Below are positions 8,448-19,733 of a stretch of DNA of 55,337 bases, one piece after another (the stretch's first letter is position 1; the number at the start of each line of letters is the position of its first letter). The DNA is taken from NCBI GenBank assembly GCA_036495685.1, contig DASXMJ010000007.1:1-55337 (forward strand), written 5' to 3'. The translations under genes were made by a program, and so were the position numbers. The notes under the pieces were generated by a model that saw only the letters and a program-made list of their open reading frames with translations, was not told where the DNA came from and ran no database searches. The DNA is from Candidatus Binataceae bacterium. Lineage in GTDB: Bacteria; Desulfobacterota; Binatia; Binatales; Binataceae.

Positions 8448-9671
8448 ATGGATATGGGTGAAAGAATTCCGGTTATCGAACCTCGTTCGGTTGCGCACTT
8501 CGATAGAGTTGAAGCCAGCCGGGGTCGAACCGTCGATCGTGCTCATCATTGGCCTTATTGGCTCGCGGGAGCGTGTCTGGCGGGCTTATGCCTCTATCTG
8601 TGGGCGACTTCTTCGGCCGGTAAACCTGCGCCGAGGGCGCCGCTGATTCCGGTGATGGCGGCCACCGCCAGAATCGGTGACCTGGATACTTATCTCAGCC
8701 AAATCGGCACGGTTACTCCGTTCGCCACGGACACGCTCAAGAGCCGCGTGGCCGGCCAGATCATCAAGATCGATTTTCGCGAGGGCGATGCGGTCAAGGC
8801 GGGACAGGTTCTGATCAATATCGACTCCAAGCCTTACGAGGCGCAGCTCCAGCAGTATGAGGGTCAGCTCAATCGCGACCGGGCGCTGCTGGCGAATGCG
8901 AAAATCACCTTCGATCGCTATCGCGATCTTTACCGCCAGGGCGTCATCGCGCGTCAGGACCTCGACAACCAGCAAACCCTCTACAACCAGGCTATTGGCA
9001 CTGTAGACAACGACCAAGGCTTGATTGCCGGCGTCAAGGTCAATCTTGGTTACTGCGAAATAACCGCAGCGATCACCGGCCGCATCGGATTGCGCCTCGT
9101 TGATCTGGGCAACTACGTGCAGGCGACAGACAGCCTGGTTGTCATCACCCAGTTGCAGCCGATCTCGGTGATTTTCAGCATCAACGAAGATTACATCCCG
9201 CAGATAGCCGCGGACATGAAGGCACACGGGCAATTGCCGGTGGAAGCCTGGAATCGCGATATGAGCAAGCAGATCGCGACCGGGTTTCTGCTCACCTTCG
9301 ACAATCAGATCGATCAAACCACCGGCACGGTTAAGTTGCGCGCGGAATTCGCCAACAACGATTACGCGCTGTTCCCCAATCAATTCGTCAATGCACGCGT
9401 CCTCGTCAGTACCCTTCACCAGGTGTTGCTGATTCCGACCATGGCGCTCCAGAAAACTCCGCAAGGCACTTCCGTGTACCTCGTGCAGCAGAATCAGACG
9501 GTAGCGCAGCGCGACGTCAAAGTTACTGCAACGCAGGGCGAAACCACCGCGATCGCGAGCGGCCTGAGTCCCGGTGATGTCGTCGTGACCGACGGCCTCG
9601 ACAAACTCCAGCCCGGCACCCACGTCAAGGTGCAGGAGGCCGGCGCTCCCGTGCAAAACGCGCGCGAATGA
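8448..9671 (+). CDS. RND efflux periplasmic adaptor (MdtA/AcrA family)
   Basis: A membrane fusion protein of 407 residues. The N-terminal anchor is near residues 35-53 ([15 protein letters not shown]). The family modules follow: a barrel-sandwich half-motif ([22 protein letters not shown]), a coiled-coil hairpin ([21 protein letters not shown] through [10 protein letters not shown]), the second lipoyl half ([16 protein letters not shown]), a beta-barrel and a membrane-proximal domain ending DGLDKLQPG. The start is uncertain; ATG 8448 or 8454 is preferred over an earlier TTG at 8406. Its stop overlaps the next ATG by 4 nt, so it is translationally coupled to the pumps. It should bridge both RND proteins to an outer-membrane TolC-type channel, which is not encoded in the window. 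Confidence 0.9.
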   Translation: MDMGERIPVIEPRSVAHFDRVEASRGRTVDRAHHWPYWLAGACLAGLCLYLWATSSAGKPAPRAPLIPVMAATARIGDLDTYLSQIGTVTPFATDTLKSRVAGQIIKIDFREGDAVKAGQVLINIDSKPYEAQLQQYEGQLNRDRALLANAKITFDRYRDLYRQGVIARQDLDNQQTLYNQAIGTVDNDQGLIAGVKVNLGYCEITAAITGRIGLRLVDLGNYVQATDSLVVITQLQPISVIFSINEDYIPQIAADMKAHGQLPVEAWNRDMSKQIATGFLLTFDNQIDQTTGTVKLRAEFANNDYALFPNQFVNARVLVSTLHQVLLIPTMALQKTPQGTSVYLVQQNQTVAQRDVKVTATQGETTAIASGLSPGDVVVTDGLDKLQPGTHVKVQEAGAPVQNARE

Positions 9672-12600
9672 ATCTGTCGCGGCCATTCATCCTGCGGCCC
9701 ATCGCGACTTCATTGCTGATGGCCGCAATACTGCTCGCCGGCGCCTTCGCCTACAAAGAACTCCCGGTGTCGGCCCTGCCCGAAGTCGACTATCCAACTA
9801 TCCAGGTCGTCACGTTCTATCCGGGCGCCAGTCCCGACGTCATGTCATCTTCGGTGACCGCTCCGCTGGAACGCCAGTTTGGCGAAGTGCCCGGTCTGAA
9901 TCAGATGACTTCGAGCAGTTCCTTCGGAAGCTCGATCATCACGCTTCAGTTCGATCTCAATCTCAACATCGATGTCGCGGAGCAGGAAGTCCAGGAAGCG
10001 ATCAATGCGGCCGCCACCTACCTGCCTCCCAATCTTCCGACTCCGCCGGTCTACAGCAAAATAAATCCTGCAGACGCGCCGATTCTCACCCTCGCGTTGA
10101 CTTCGAGCGAGCTTCCACTCGATCAGGTCGAGGATCTCGCCGACACGCGGTTGTCGGAAAAAATCGCGCAGGTGCCCGGCGTCGGCCTGGTAACTATCAG
10201 CGGTGGACAAAAGCCATCAGTCAGAATCCAGGTCAATCCGGTTCAGCTCGGATCTTACGGGCTCACGCTCGAACAGGTGCGCGCTGCCGTAGCAGCGTCG
10301 AATATCGATGAAGCGAAGGGCAACTTCGACGGCAAGAACCTCGACTACACCATCAGCGACAACGATCAACTGCTCACCGCGCAGAGCTATCAGCCGCTGA
10401 TCATCGCCTACCATAACGGCGCGCCGATTCGGCTCTCCGATGTCGCCAAAGTCGTCGATGAGGCCGAGAACGTCAAAGAAGCCGCCTGGATGAACTCGAC
10501 GCCCGCCGTGATCATGAACGTGCAGCGGCAGCCGGGCGCCAACATCATCGAGACCGTCGATCACATCAAGGCTCTCCTGCCGCGTCTGCAAAGCACGCTG
10601 CCCGCGTCGGTCAAGGTGGTACTGCTGACCGACCGCACGGTTACCATTCGCGCTTCTGTGAAAGACGTGGAATTCGAGCTGATGCTGACAATCGCGCTGG
10701 TGGTGTTGGTCATCTTCTTGTTCCTGCGCAGTATCTCCGCGACCATCATTCCCAGCGTGGCGGTGCCGCTGTCGCTGGTCGGCACCTTCGGCGTCATGTA
10801 CCTCCTGGGCTACAGCCTGAACAACCTGACCTTGATGGCGCTCACGATTTCGACCGGCTTCGTGGTTGATGACGCGATCGTGATGATCGAAAATATCTCG
10901 CGCTACATCGAGGAAGGCGATTCTCCCCTGCAAGGCGCGCTCAAGGGCGCCGAGCAGATCGGTTTCACGATTCTGTCGCTGACGGTCTCGCTCATCGCCG
11001 TGTTGATTCCGCTGCTCTTCATGGGCGACATCGTCGGGCGTCTCTTCCGCCAATTCGCGATCACTCTGGCTGTCACCATTCTGGTATCAGCCGTCGTTTC
11101 TCTGACGCTGACTCCAATGATGGCGGCCAAGCTGCTCAGCCGCACGCCGGAAGACCAGAAGACCGAGTTTTATCGGAAGTCCGAGCGCGCGTTTGAAGGC
11201 GCGATTGAATTCTACGGCAAGACCCTACGATGGGTCCTGCAGCATCAGTTCGCAACGCTGATGGTCGCGATCGCGACCCTGGTACTGACCGTCTTTCTCT
11301 ATTGGTACGTGCCCAAAGGTTTCTTCCCGGTGGAAGATACCGGCGTAATCCAGGGCATCTCGCAAGCACCGCAAAACGTCTCATTCGATGCGATGGTCAG
11401 ACGGCAGCAAGCGCTCGCGAGTGTGATCCTCCAGGACCCCGGCGTCGAAAGCCTCTCTTCCTTTATCGGCGTGGACGGCACCAATACCACCGTCAACAGC
11501 GGCAGGATTCTGATCAACCTGAAGCCCCTTGAAGATCGCAAGGCCAGCGTCGAGGAAATTATCGCGCGGCTCCAGCCCAAGCTCGCCGCCGTCGAAGGCA
11601 TTACGCTCTATCTCCAGCCGGTGCAGGACCTAACCGTCGAAGACCGGGTCAGCCGGACTCAATACCAGTACACCCTGGAAGATCCCGATTCCTCGGAGTT
11701 GCAGTATTGGACCGCGAAGCTGGTCGCGAAGTTGCGGACTCTGCCCGCTCTGCGCGATGTCGCAACTGATCAGCAAGATGACGGCCTCGGGGCGCATCTG
11801 GTGATCGACCGCGATACCGCGTCGCGCCTGGGTCTCACCTCGACCGAAATCGACAACACGCTGTATGACGCCTTCGGTCAGCGGCAAATTTCGACCATCT
11901 TCACCCAACTCAATCAGTATCACGTGGTGATGGAGGTCGATCCAAAATTCCAGCGCGACCCCAAAGCCCTCGACGATATCTATCTCACTTCATCCACCGG
12001 TGGGCAAATTCCGCTGAGCGCCTTTACTCACTTCGCGCCCGAAAGTGCGCCGCTGATAGTCAATCATCAGGGCCAGTTTCCGGTCGTGACTATCTCTTTC
12101 AATATCGCGAATGGATACTCCCTCGGTGGTGCGGTCGACGCGATCACCGCGATGCAGCGGCAAATCGGCATGCCGATCAGCGTGCAGGGCGCATTTCAGG
12201 GAACCGCCGAGGCGTTTCGCGCTTCGCTGACCAATGAGCCGCTATTGATTCTCGCCGCGCTGGTCACCGTCTACATCGTGCTGGGCGTTCTCTATGAGAG
12301 TTACATACACCCCATCACGATTCTCTCGACCCTGCCTTCAGCGGGCGTCGGCGCGATTCTCGCTCTGATGGTCTGCGGCAACGACCTCAATGTGATCGCA
12401 CTCATCGGCATCATCCTGCTCATCGGCATCGTGAAAAAGAACGCCATCATGATGATCGATTTCGCCCTCGAAGCGCAGCGCGAACACGGCAAGAGCGCCC
12501 TGGATGCCATCTACGAGGCCTGCCTGCTCCGCTTCAGGCCCATCATGATGACCACCATGGCGGCGCTGCTGGGCGGTCTTCCACTCGCGCTCGGCACCGG

Positions 12601-12781
12601 GACCGGAGCCGAGCTTCGCCGGCCTCTCGGCATCGCCATCGTCGGCGGCTTGCTCCTGAGCCAGGTGCTCACGCTCTACACTACTCCGGTGATCTTTCTG
12701 TACTTCGATCGGCTCGCACCTGAATCCGAGAAAGTGCATATCGAAGATGAATCTCTCGAGGCGGGGGCACAGCCGACGTGA
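9668..12781 (+). CDS. RND multidrug efflux pump, MdtB-like subunit
   Basis: A 1037-residue inner-membrane transporter of the AcrB/MdtB family. The first transmembrane segment is at residues 10-30, followed by the large porter loop, a six-helix bundle, the second porter loop and a second bundle. The proton-relay aspartate pair is present in TM4 ([16 protein letters not shown]401-D402), and [19 protein letters not shown] is the TM2-TM3 hallmark. The periplasmic segment around residues 775-785 is short ([16 protein letters not shown]), unlike its partner. Both ends of the gene overlap their neighbours by 4 nt. MdtB and MdtC homologues assemble as B2C heterotrimers driven by proton flux, and a bile-salt/novobiocin-type substrate range is known for the family. 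Confidence 0.92.
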   Translation: MNLSRPFILRPIATSLLMAAILLAGAFAYKELPVSALPEVDYPTIQVVTFYPGASPDVMSSSVTAPLERQFGEVPGLNQMTSSSSFGSSIITLQFDLNLNIDVAEQEVQEAINAAATYLPPNLPTPPVYSKINPADAPILTLALTSSELPLDQVEDLADTRLSEKIAQVPGVGLVTISGGQKPSVRIQVNPVQLGSYGLTLEQVRAAVAASNIDEAKGNFDGKNLDYTISDNDQLLTAQSYQPLIIAYHNGAPIRLSDVAKVVDEAENVKEAAWMNSTPAVIMNVQRQPGANIIETVDHIKALLPRLQSTLPASVKVVLLTDRTVTIRASVKDVEFELMLTIALVVLVIFLFLRSISATIIPSVAVPLSLVGTFGVMYLLGYSLNNLTLMALTISTGFVVDDAIVMIENISRYIEEGDSPLQGALKGAEQIGFTILSLTVSLIAVLIPLLFMGDIVGRLFRQFAITLAVTILVSAVVSLTLTPMMAAKLLSRTPEDQKTEFYRKSERAFEGAIEFYGKTLRWVLQHQFATLMVAIATLVLTVFLYWYVPKGFFPVEDTGVIQGISQAPQNVSFDAMVRRQQALASVILQDPGVESLSSFIGVDGTNTTVNSGRILINLKPLEDRKASVEEIIARLQPKLAAVEGITLYLQPVQDLTVEDRVSRTQYQYTLEDPDSSELQYWTAKLVAKLRTLPALRDVATDQQDDGLGAHLVIDRDTASRLGLTSTEIDNTLYDAFGQRQISTIFTQLNQYHVVMEVDPKFQRDPKALDDIYLTSSTGGQIPLSAFTHFAPESAPLIVNHQGQFPVVTISFNIANGYSLGGAVDAITAMQRQIGMPISVQGAFQGTAEAFRASLTNEPLLILAALVTVYIVLGVLYESYIHPITILSTLPSAGVGAILALMVCGNDLNVIALIGIILLIGIVKKNAIMMIDFALEAQREHGKSALDAIYEACLLRFRPIMMTTMAALLGGLPLALGTGTGAELRRPLGIAIVGGLLLSQVLTLYTTPVIFLYFDRLAPESEKVHIEDESLEAGAQPT

Positions 12782-15700
12782 CCTTCTGCGAGACTTTCGT
12801 CAGGAACTCGGTCGGCACCACGTTGTTAACCATCGCGATCGTGCTGGGCGGCTTAGTCGCGTTCCGCAACTTGCCTGTCGCTCCCCTACCCGCCGTCGAC
12901 TTTCCCACTATCCAGGTTACGGCGCAGCTTCCCGGCGCCAGTCCCGAAACCATGGCAAGCTCGGTAGCGACTCCGCTCGAACGCCAGTTCGGCCATATCG
13001 CGTCTCTGACTGAAATGACCTCCACCAGCTACATCGGGCAAACCAACATCGTGCTCCAGTTCGACCTGGACCGGAACATCGATGCCGCCGGACGCGACGT
13101 GCAGGCGGCTATCAATGCCGCCAACAGTTTTTTGCCGTCCAACCTGCCGTCGAAGCCGACGTATCGGAAAGTCAATCCGTCCGATCCACCGGTCTTGATC
13201 ATCGCGCTGACCTCGAAGACCAAGAACCCCGGCGAGTTGTACGACGCTGCCGATTCGATCCTCGAGCAGCGTCTCTCGCAGATCTCCGGCGTCGGCCAGG
13301 TGATCGTCGGCGGAGGCGCGCTGCCCGCCGTCCGCGTCGAGCTAAATCCCGCGCAGCTCAAGAATATGGGCATCAGCCTGGAGCAAGTGCGCACGGTTCT
13401 GGCATCAGCGAATAGCAATCTACCCAAGGGCGAATTTGCCGATGACAACAATTCATGGTCGATCAGCACGACTGACCAGCTTCTCAAGGCCGATCAGTAT
13501 CAGCCGCTGATCGTCGGCTATCACAACGGCACCGCCGTGCGGCTCTCGGACGTCGCCGACGTAGTCGACGACGTGCAAAACGTGCGCGCTTCCGGCTACG
13601 TGGATCTGAATCGCGCGATTCTCGTCATCATATGGCGCCAGCCCAACGCCAACGTCATCGACACCGTCGATCGCGTCTACGCGGCGCTGCCCTCGCTGCA
13701 GGCCTCCATTCCCGCATCGATAAATCTGAGGGTGGTTCTCGACCGCACCACCAGCATCCGTGCCTCGGTCAAGGATGTCGAAGGCACTCTGCTGATTTCG
13801 ATTTGCCTGGTGGTGATGGTGGTGTTCCTGTTTCTGCGCAACCTGCGCGCGACCGCGATTCCCGGCGTTGCCGTTCCGGTCTCCCTGATCGGCACCTTTG
13901 GCGTGATGTACCTGTTCGGATTCAGCGTCGACAATCTCTCGTTGATGGCGCTGACCATCTCGACCGGCTTCGTAGTTGACGATGCGATCGTGGTGACGGA
14001 GAACGTCACCCGTTACCTGGAACAAGGCTACTCGCCATACCGCGCCGCGATCCTGGGAACGCGCGAGATCGGCTTCGCGGTGGTCTCGATTAGCATCTCG
14101 CTGGTCGCGGTGTTCATTCCACTTCTGATGATGGGCGGAATCGTCGGCCGTCTGTTCCGTGAATTCGCGGTCACGCTTGCGGCCGCGGTCGTGGTCTCGA
14201 TGGTGGTATCGCTGACCACCACGCCGATGATGTGCGCGAAGCTCCTGCGCCATGAACAGGAACGCAATCCCGGCAGATTCGATCGTATCGCCGAAGGCGG
14301 CTTCAACTGGATGCACCGCCGCTATGAGCAAAGCCTCAAGTGGGTGCTCAACCATTCGCCTGTGATTCTCGCGGTGGCCATCGGAACTGTCGCTCTTAAC
14401 GTTTACTTATTCTACGAAATTCCCAAGGGCTTTTTCCCCGAGCAGGACGCGGGCCGGCTGGTCGGCGCGGTGATCGCCGATCAGGACACGTCATATCAGG
14501 CGATGAACCGCCGGCTGCTCAAGTTGGTCAAGATGGTGCTGTCGGACCAGGACGTGAGCAACGTGATCACTCTGACCGGTACCAATGCGGCCACCAATAG
14601 CGGGACCATGTACGTCAGTCTCAAGCCCCTCAACCAACGCAAGTTCAGTGCTCAGCAGGTAATCGCAAGAATCCGCAAGAAAGTCAGTAACTACGCCGGG
14701 CTGAGTCTCTATCTTCAGGCGCAGCAGGATCTGCGTATCGGTGGGCGATCGTCCAATGCGGAATATCAATACACTCTGACGAGCGACGACCTCGGCTTGC
14801 TAATGGAATGGGCGCCCAAGTTACTCGTAAGGCTTCGCGCGATTACCCAGCTCACTGACGTCAGCAGCGATCAGCAGAACGCGGGCCTCGCCGCCGATCT
14901 CACGATCGATCACGACAGCGCCGCGCGCTTTGGACTCTCGACCCAACTCATCGATGACACGCTCTACGATGCGTTCGGGCAGCGCGAAGTCTCCACCATG
15001 TACACCCCGTTGAACCAGTACTACGTGGTGATGGAGGTCGCACCGCAGTTCTGGCAGGACCCTGAAACCCTCGACGTGATTCATCTGAGCCCGAACCTCT
15101 CCGGTACTCAACTGGCTGGCGCAGGGGCCGCCGGCCAAACCGGAATTGCTTCGGCCTCCAGCGCAGCCGGTTCCAACAGCAGCGTTCCGCCGAGCACGCT
15201 GCCACCTGTCACCGGCTCGCAAGTTCCGGGCGTAGCGACCACCAATGGATCGAGCTCTGAAAGTCTGGCCAACATCGGCAGCCAGATTTCTGGCACCCAG
15301 ACCACCACCGGCTCCAGCACCGCGCCGGTTCCAACCGGCTCAGTCGATGCCGGCATCGCCAGTACCGACACCTCGATGACTCAGTCGGGTTCTTCAAGCT
15401 CCAGCGCAATCGGTGCGACGACAACCGCCGCTCCCAACAACACAGCTCCGGTCATAGTCGCCGGCGCGACTCCTCCGTCAAATCCGGGCTTCACCGTAAT
15501 CGGCGCCACTAACACCAGCCCCAGCTCGCCTGCCAGCACCGCGGTCCTGACTACGGCCAGCGTTGCGCACGGTATGGTGCCGATAGGCGCCATCAGTCGC
15601 TACACGTCGTCGACCACGCCTTTGACGGTCAATCATCAGGGCCAATTTCCCGCCGTCACCATGTCGTTCAATCTCGCGTCGGGAGTCGCGCTCGGCGACG

Positions 15701-16356
15701 CCGTCGGGCTGATTAATCAGGCGGAACAGGACATCCATCTTCCTGCTCCCATCCATGGAACTTTCGCGGGAACCGCGCAAGCCTTTCAGGCGTCTCTGGC
15801 CAACGAGCCGATGCTGATAGCGGCCGCGCTCCTCAGCGTCTACATCGTGCTGGGAATTCTCTATGAAAGTTATGTGCACCCGATCACGATTCTCTCGACC
15901 TTGCCATCGGCAGGTATCGGAGCGCTGCTAGCGCTGCAACTGTGTCATATCGACCTCAGCGTAATCGCGCTGATCGGCATCATCCTGCTGATAGGCATCG
16001 TGAAGAAGAATGCGATCCTCATGATCGACTTCGCGCTGGAAGCCGAGCGCAAGCAGGGCAAGTCGTCGGAGGACGCGATCTACCAAGCGTGCGTGCTGCG
16101 GTTTCGCCCGATCATGATGACCACGATGGCTGCGCTGCTCGGCGGGCTGCCTCTCGCCCTCGGCACCGGCTACGGCTCCGAACTACGCCGCCCGCTCGGC
16201 GTCACGATCGTCGGCGGACTTATCGTAAGCCAGATGCTCACGCTCTACACGACCCCGGTGATCTATCTCTACCTGGATCGCTTGCGCCTATGGGGCCTGG
16301 GGCTGATCAAGCGGCGTCCCCAAGCCGGATCCCTTCCCACCACGGCAGAGACCTGA
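12778..16356 (+). CDS. RND multidrug efflux pump, MdtC-like subunit with a large insertion
   Basis: A 1192-residue transporter starting at GTG 12778, coupled to the preceding gene by a 4-nt overlap. The proton-relay pair is intact ([16 protein letters not shown]401-D402). TM and porter domains align along the whole length with the upstream pump, including [14 protein letters not shown] and [19 protein letters not shown]. It is about 150 residues longer than normal family members. The extra length is one Ser/Thr/Ala/Gly/Pro-rich block between VIHLSP (residue 767 on) and MVPIGAI (residue 933), inside the second periplasmic loop. The rest appears functional. It probably forms a heterotrimer with the MdtB-like partner. 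Confidence 0.92.
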   Translation: MTFCETFVRNSVGTTLLTIAIVLGGLVAFRNLPVAPLPAVDFPTIQVTAQLPGASPETMASSVATPLERQFGHIASLTEMTSTSYIGQTNIVLQFDLDRNIDAAGRDVQAAINAANSFLPSNLPSKPTYRKVNPSDPPVLIIALTSKTKNPGELYDAADSILEQRLSQISGVGQVIVGGGALPAVRVELNPAQLKNMGISLEQVRTVLASANSNLPKGEFADDNNSWSISTTDQLLKADQYQPLIVGYHNGTAVRLSDVADVVDDVQNVRASGYVDLNRAILVIIWRQPNANVIDTVDRVYAALPSLQASIPASINLRVVLDRTTSIRASVKDVEGTLLISICLVVMVVFLFLRNLRATAIPGVAVPVSLIGTFGVMYLFGFSVDNLSLMALTISTGFVVDDAIVVTENVTRYLEQGYSPYRAAILGTREIGFAVVSISISLVAVFIPLLMMGGIVGRLFREFAVTLAAAVVVSMVVSLTTTPMMCAKLLRHEQERNPGRFDRIAEGGFNWMHRRYEQSLKWVLNHSPVILAVAIGTVALNVYLFYEIPKGFFPEQDAGRLVGAVIADQDTSYQAMNRRLLKLVKMVLSDQDVSNVITLTGTNAATNSGTMYVSLKPLNQRKFSAQQVIARIRKKVSNYAGLSLYLQAQQDLRIGGRSSNAEYQYTLTSDDLGLLMEWAPKLLVRLRAITQLTDVSSDQQNAGLAADLTIDHDSAARFGLSTQLIDDTLYDAFGQREVSTMYTPLNQYYVVMEVAPQFWQDPETLDVIHLSPNLSGTQLAGAGAAGQTGIASASSAAGSNSSVPPSTLPPVTGSQVPGVATTNGSSSESLANIGSQISGTQTTTGSSTAPVPTGSVDAGIASTDTSMTQSGSSSSSAIGATTTAAPNNTAPVIVAGATPPSNPGFTVIGATNTSPSSPASTAVLTTASVAHGMVPIGAISRYTSSTTPLTVNHQGQFPAVTMSFNLASGVALGDAVGLINQAEQDIHLPAPIHGTFAGTAQAFQASLANEPMLIAAALLSVYIVLGILYESYVHPITILSTLPSAGIGALLALQLCHIDLSVIALIGIILLIGIVKKNAILMIDFALEAERKQGKSSEDAIYQACVLRFRPIMMTTMAALLGGLPLALGTGYGSELRRPLGVTIVGGLIVSQMLTLYTTPVIYLYLDRLRLWGLGLIKRRPQAGSLPTTAET
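15091..15570 (+). other. Low-complexity Ser/Thr/Ala/Gly-rich insertion inside the second RND pump
   Basis: Codons 772-931 of the MdtC-like gene encode a block dominated by Ser, Thr, Ala, Gly, Pro and Asn, with almost no charged residues and no Cys. The matching position of the neighbouring pump has only about eight residues. Frame and GC content continue without a break, so it is not a sequencing frameshift. It is expected to be an unstructured periplasmic linker on the funnel or docking face of the pump. Confidence 0.85.
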
Positions 16357-16600
16357 CGCCGCGTCGCGACCTGGTTCAACTAACCGTGGCCGTGCTCATG
16401 GTCATCGTGATGCTCGCATGATAGCTGCCGCAGCCGGTGAGGCTCGCGCAGCGGTTCACAGCCGATTTAGAAACTGTGAAGGAAACGAAGCTCTAGGGCT
16501 GGAAAACAGCGGACGAAACCGCTCTGCTTCGGGCGGTTACGCCAACCCTGCTTCGTGAGGCTTACTTGACTGACGCCGAGCACTCAGCGAGTGATCTTCT

Positions 16601-17608
16601 ATGGGCGAGCTGCTCACGCTACCTAAGGCACATCTGCATGTGCATCTGGAGGGCTCGATCCGGGCCCGTACGCTTTCCGAGATAGCCCACCGACATCGGC
16701 TTGAGCTGCCGGCGTGCGCCGAGCACGGATATCGCTTTCGCGATTTCGCCGACTTCAATCTGCAATATCGAGCGATTCGATCGTGTTTGCAGGATGCACA
16801 GGACTTCCGGCGCGTCGCTTTCGAGCTGTGTCAGGACGAGGCAGTACAGGGCGTACGCTATGCGGAGGTCACCTTCACGCTGGGAGCCCACGGCCCGAGA
16901 CTCGGCAATTGGGACATGCCGCTGGAGTCCGTGTTGGAAGGCTTTGCCAAGGGCGAGCAGGCATTTGGCATCAAGTGCCGAGTGATTGTTGATCACGGGC
17001 GCAGCAAACCGCGGGAACTCGCCTGGCAGGCGTTGCACACGGCTCTGCGCTACCGCGACCTGGGAGTGGTGGGGTTTGGACTCGGTGGCGATGAAAAGTA
17101 TCCGCCCGAACAGTTCGCAGAGGTTTTTCATGCCGCGGTAGATGGCGGATTGCACTCCGTGCCGCATGCCGGAGAGACCCACGGTCCCGAGAGCATCCGC
17201 GGTGCCATACACGCGCTGCGTGCCGAGCGAATCGGCCACGGCATAAGCGTCCTGGACGACGAGATGCTGGTAGTTGAATTAAAGGCGCGCGGCATAGCGC
17301 TCGAAGTCTGTCTGACATCGAACGTCGCGATTCCCGCCCGGGTGCCGTCGATTGACCGTCATCCCCTGCCGGACCTGCTGGCTGCCGGATTGACGGTTAC
17401 CATCAATGCGGACACCCCGGCGATCTTCGCCGCACCGATTGCTTCCGAGTACCAGCTGGCCCGCGATACCTTTGGCCTGGACGATACCGCGCTCGCCGGA
17501 CTCGCGCAGGCGAGCGTCACTGCTTCATTCGCTGATGCCAACACCAAGACTTCGCTGCGACAGGCTATCGACCGCTGGCTGGGCGAGACGCAAGATCCCG
17601 GGCGCTAA
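16601..17608 (+). CDS. Adenosine/adenine deaminase family protein with a changed active-site motif
   Basis: A 335-residue TIM-barrel deaminase. Zinc and catalytic motifs in order are HLHVHLEGS, the catalytic HAGE (SVPHAGETHG), the RIGHG motif and LTSNVAIPAR. The last motif, normally with two aspartates before Pro (NTDDP-like), reads NADTP: the zinc ligand D271 is kept but the next residue is T272. In adenosine deaminases that second Asp contacts the purine, so specificity may differ (adenine, aminofutalosine or another aminopurine). The leader (16357-16600) contains an AACCGC/GCGGTT hairpin at 16517-16538 but no clear ribosome site. The gene overlaps maf tail-to-tail by 4 nt. Confidence 0.82.
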   Translation: MGELLTLPKAHLHVHLEGSIRARTLSEIAHRHRLELPACAEHGYRFRDFADFNLQYRAIRSCLQDAQDFRRVAFELCQDEAVQGVRYAEVTFTLGAHGPRLGNWDMPLESVLEGFAKGEQAFGIKCRVIVDHGRSKPRELAWQALHTALRYRDLGVVGFGLGGDEKYPPEQFAEVFHAAVDGGLHSVPHAGETHGPESIRGAIHALRAERIGHGISVLDDEMLVVELKARGIALEVCLTSNVAIPARVPSIDRHPLPDLLAAGLTVTINADTPAIFAAPIASEYQLARDTFGLDDTALAGLAQASVTASFADANTKTSLRQAIDRWLGETQDPGR

Positions 17609-18171
17609 ATTGCAACGCCCTGTTCGCGCAGGAACACGATGAGTCGGCTTACCGGGATCGCAGTCAGAAAATTGTAGCTGCCGGAGATTCGTTCGGCGAA
17701 ACGGAGCACCCCGTCGCCTTCGAATCCGCCGGCACAACTCAGCACCGGGTATAGGGCGATGTAGTCCTGAATTTCACGATCGGTCAGGGAGCGAAACGTG
17801 ATTCGCGAGACCTCGACCGCGGAGAGGATCTTTCCGGTCTCTGGCCGCAGCACTACCAGCGAGGTCACGAATTCCAGGTCGCCGCCGGACAGTTCTCTGA
17901 GAAACTCGGCGGCCTCCTTTAAGTCGCGGGGTTTTTCGTAGGTTCTGCCGTCCTTGGTCACCACCGCATCGCCCGAAACGATCACCGCATCGCGAATCTC
18001 TTCGGCCACTTTGTAAGCCTTGGCTTCGGCCAGTTTGCGGGTCAGCGCGACCGGGTCGAAGTCTCTTATCGCTTTTTCGTCAACCGCGCTCGGACGCACT
18101 TCATAACGTACCCCGATCAGATCGAGCGCGCGCCTGCGCGACCGCGACTCCGACGCGAGTACGATTCTCAT
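17605..18171 (-). CDS. maf: Maf-like nucleotide pyrophosphatase
   Basis: The 188-residue product starts with the family signature IVLASESRSRRRALDLIG (Maf proteins read LASxSPRR). It contains VSGDAVVTKDGRTYEKP, where family members have the catalytic Asp motif, and ends with a segment like the family's GSYNFLTAIP (normally GSYxNVxGLP). Maf proteins hydrolyse canonical or modified nucleoside triphosphates to monophosphates and act in house-cleaning and septum control. The motif departs a little from YhdE/YceF (SESRSRRR in place of SxSPRR), so it may belong to a divergent clade. It lies 8 nt downstream of the B12-binding-type gene and is probably cotranscribed. Confidence 0.83.
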   Translation of the reverse strand: MRIVLASESRSRRRALDLIGVRYEVRPSAVDEKAIRDFDPVALTRKLAEAKAYKVAEEIRDAVIVSGDAVVTKDGRTYEKPRDLKEAAEFLRELSGGDLEFVTSLVVLRPETGKILSAVEVSRITFRSLTDREIQDYIALYPVLSCAGGFEGDGVLRFAERISGSYNFLTAIPVSRLIVFLREQGVAI

Positions 18172-18179
18172 CGCGCGAT

Positions 18180-19094
18180 TTACACGCGCGCCCAGCCCGA
18201 GCCTTCATGTCCGAAGTGAAAAATCTCGGGATGGAGGATTTCGGCCAGAATTTCCAGCGACTCGACGATGCGCGGTCCCGGACGATTGAAGTACTGATTG
18301 CCGTCGGCGAGGAACACTTTGTGGTCCCGGACGGCACGGAGCGCGTTCCAGAGCGGAGTACCGCTCAACGCGGGTAGTTCGCGCCGCGAGCGCTCCATCG
18401 GAAATCCGCACGGGGAGACCATGATCACCTCCGGGTCCCGAGCGGCAAGTTCCTCGATCTTCATCCACGGCGAATGCTCTCCGGCCCGGCCGAAGAGATT
18501 CGTGCCACCCGCCATCCCAACCAATTCCGGCATCCAGTTGCCCGCCGACATCATCGGCTCGATCCACTCGATACACGCGAACGTCGGTCGCGTCTTGGCC
18601 ACCCGCGCGCGCTCGGCAACCGCATTCATTCGAGCCCGGAGAGCCGCGACTGTATGCTCGCCGCGTTCTCGCACACCCAACGCTATCGCCACCCGCGTCA
18701 TATCCGCGAACACGTCCGCGAGCGCGTAGGGCCTGAGCGACACGATATGCGGGCGCGCACCGAGCCACTCGGCCACCGCCGCCTCGACGTCGCTTTCGTT
18801 AACCGCGCAGACTTCACATTGCGATTGCGTGACGATCACGTCGGGCCGGAGCTCGCGCAGTCGAGCCGCGTCTACTCGATAAACCGAGAGCGCCTCCCCG
18901 ACGATTCGCTTCACCTGTTCGTCGATCTCGGCGCTCGTGCCTTCCACCGCGATTTTCGGCTCGGTCAGCGCGGGCAGCTGCTCGACACCGGCAGGAAAAT
19001 CGCATTCGTGGGAACGCCCCACCAATTCGCGGCCGAAGCCAAGCGCACAGACGATCTCGGTGGCACTCGGCAGCAAGGTCACAATTCTATGCAT
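18180..19094 (-). CDS. Cobalamin-binding-type (BtuF/COG0614) protein without signal peptide
   Basis: A 304-residue class III substrate-binding protein. The N-terminal strand and loop RIVTLLPSATEIVCALGFG, RSHECDFPAG, DVIVTQSQCEVCAV and the C-terminal GPRIVESLEILAEILHPE are characteristic of the cobalamin-binding subfamily. The SQCEVCAV cysteine pair is usual for the clade that lacks export signals. I chose the ATG at 19094 because it gives the family start right before the first strand, avoids overlap with the upstream gene and has a GGAG upstream. There is no signal peptide and no ABC permease or ATPase nearby, so direct participation in B12 uptake is doubtful and the ligand is unproven. Confidence 0.82.
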   Translation of the reverse strand: MHRIVTLLPSATEIVCALGFGRELVGRSHECDFPAGVEQLPALTEPKIAVEGTSAEIDEQVKRIVGEALSVYRVDAARLRELRPDVIVTQSQCEVCAVNESDVEAAVAEWLGARPHIVSLRPYALADVFADMTRVAIALGVRERGEHTVAALRARMNAVAERARVAKTRPTFACIEWIEPMMSAGNWMPELVGMAGGTNLFGRAGEHSPWMKIEELAARDPEVIMVSPCGFPMERSRRELPALSGTPLWNALRAVRDHKVFLADGNQYFNRPGPRIVESLEILAEILHPEIFHFGHEGSGWARV

Positions 19095-19110
19095 CCGGTG
19101 GACTCCGTCG

Positions 19111-19536
19111 CTATTTGACGGTGTAGTTGCACGACTCGATTTCACTCAAGCCGCGACTGCTGCTCACTTGTTTCAGGCTCACGGCACCTTCGCGGACTCC
19201 GGGCGCTACCACCTCGGCCACGAAATACTCGCTCTCCGGTCGTGTCTCGAACTCGATGCGACTGGAAGCATCACTCGATGCATAGCACGTGACCATGCCC
19301 GGTTGTTCAACAAAGGGGTAGTAGCCGCCCGACACGATCGCGATGGTTGCGTGGCCGCAGGTTATGTCCGGGTCCAAGGTCGCCGAAAGCGGATCGGATT
19401 GCCGATAGACGTAGATCACCGCGTGGTTACTCGTCAGCTGCATGCGTTGGAAGGGAGTTCCCGGCGCGAAACATCCCAGGCAAGCGATCGCTAGCGCCGC
19501 AAAAGTCAGCCGTTTGGATGAGCGTCCCGCCAGCAT
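19111..19536 (-). CDS. DUF2846-type lipoprotein
   Basis: A 141-residue protein with a type II signal peptide: basic MLAGRSSKRL, hydrophobic TFAALAIACLG and a lipobox cysteine around residue 19 or 22. The mature part has the pattern of DUF2846 proteins: HAVIYVYRQSDPLSA, a strand with IAIVSGGYYPFVEQPGMVTCYA, and EYFVAEVVAPG. These are beta-rich periplasmic lipoproteins of unknown role. The gene is 16 nt upstream of the B12-binding-type gene, so they may be cotranscribed. Confidence 0.75.
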   Translation of the reverse strand: MLAGRSSKRLTFAALAIACLGCFAPGTPFQRMQLTSNHAVIYVYRQSDPLSATLDPDITCGHATIAIVSGGYYPFVEQPGMVTCYASSDASSRIEFETRPESEYFVAEVVAPGVREGAVSLKQVSSSRGLSEIESCNYTVK

Positions 19537-19733
19537 CGCAACCGGCTCGGGATTTTATTCTTTGCCGCCGATCGGGCAAATCGTTTTCACTCTGAAAAAT
19601 AAAAGAAACGGCCCGCGCGAGGCGAGCCGCCAAATCCACTTCATCCAAAGCCTTTGGTCACAATACATGAAAATCGTCCACATTGACAACGATTAGAATG
19701 GCCTCGATGCTCGTCGTGCAGGGGAGCGGCGCG

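Noticed and set aside
8586..9686. Long antisense frame over the efflux adaptor
   Set aside because: The plus-strand adaptor is supported by motifs and by the 4-nt overlap with the pump gene. The antisense protein is not family-like.
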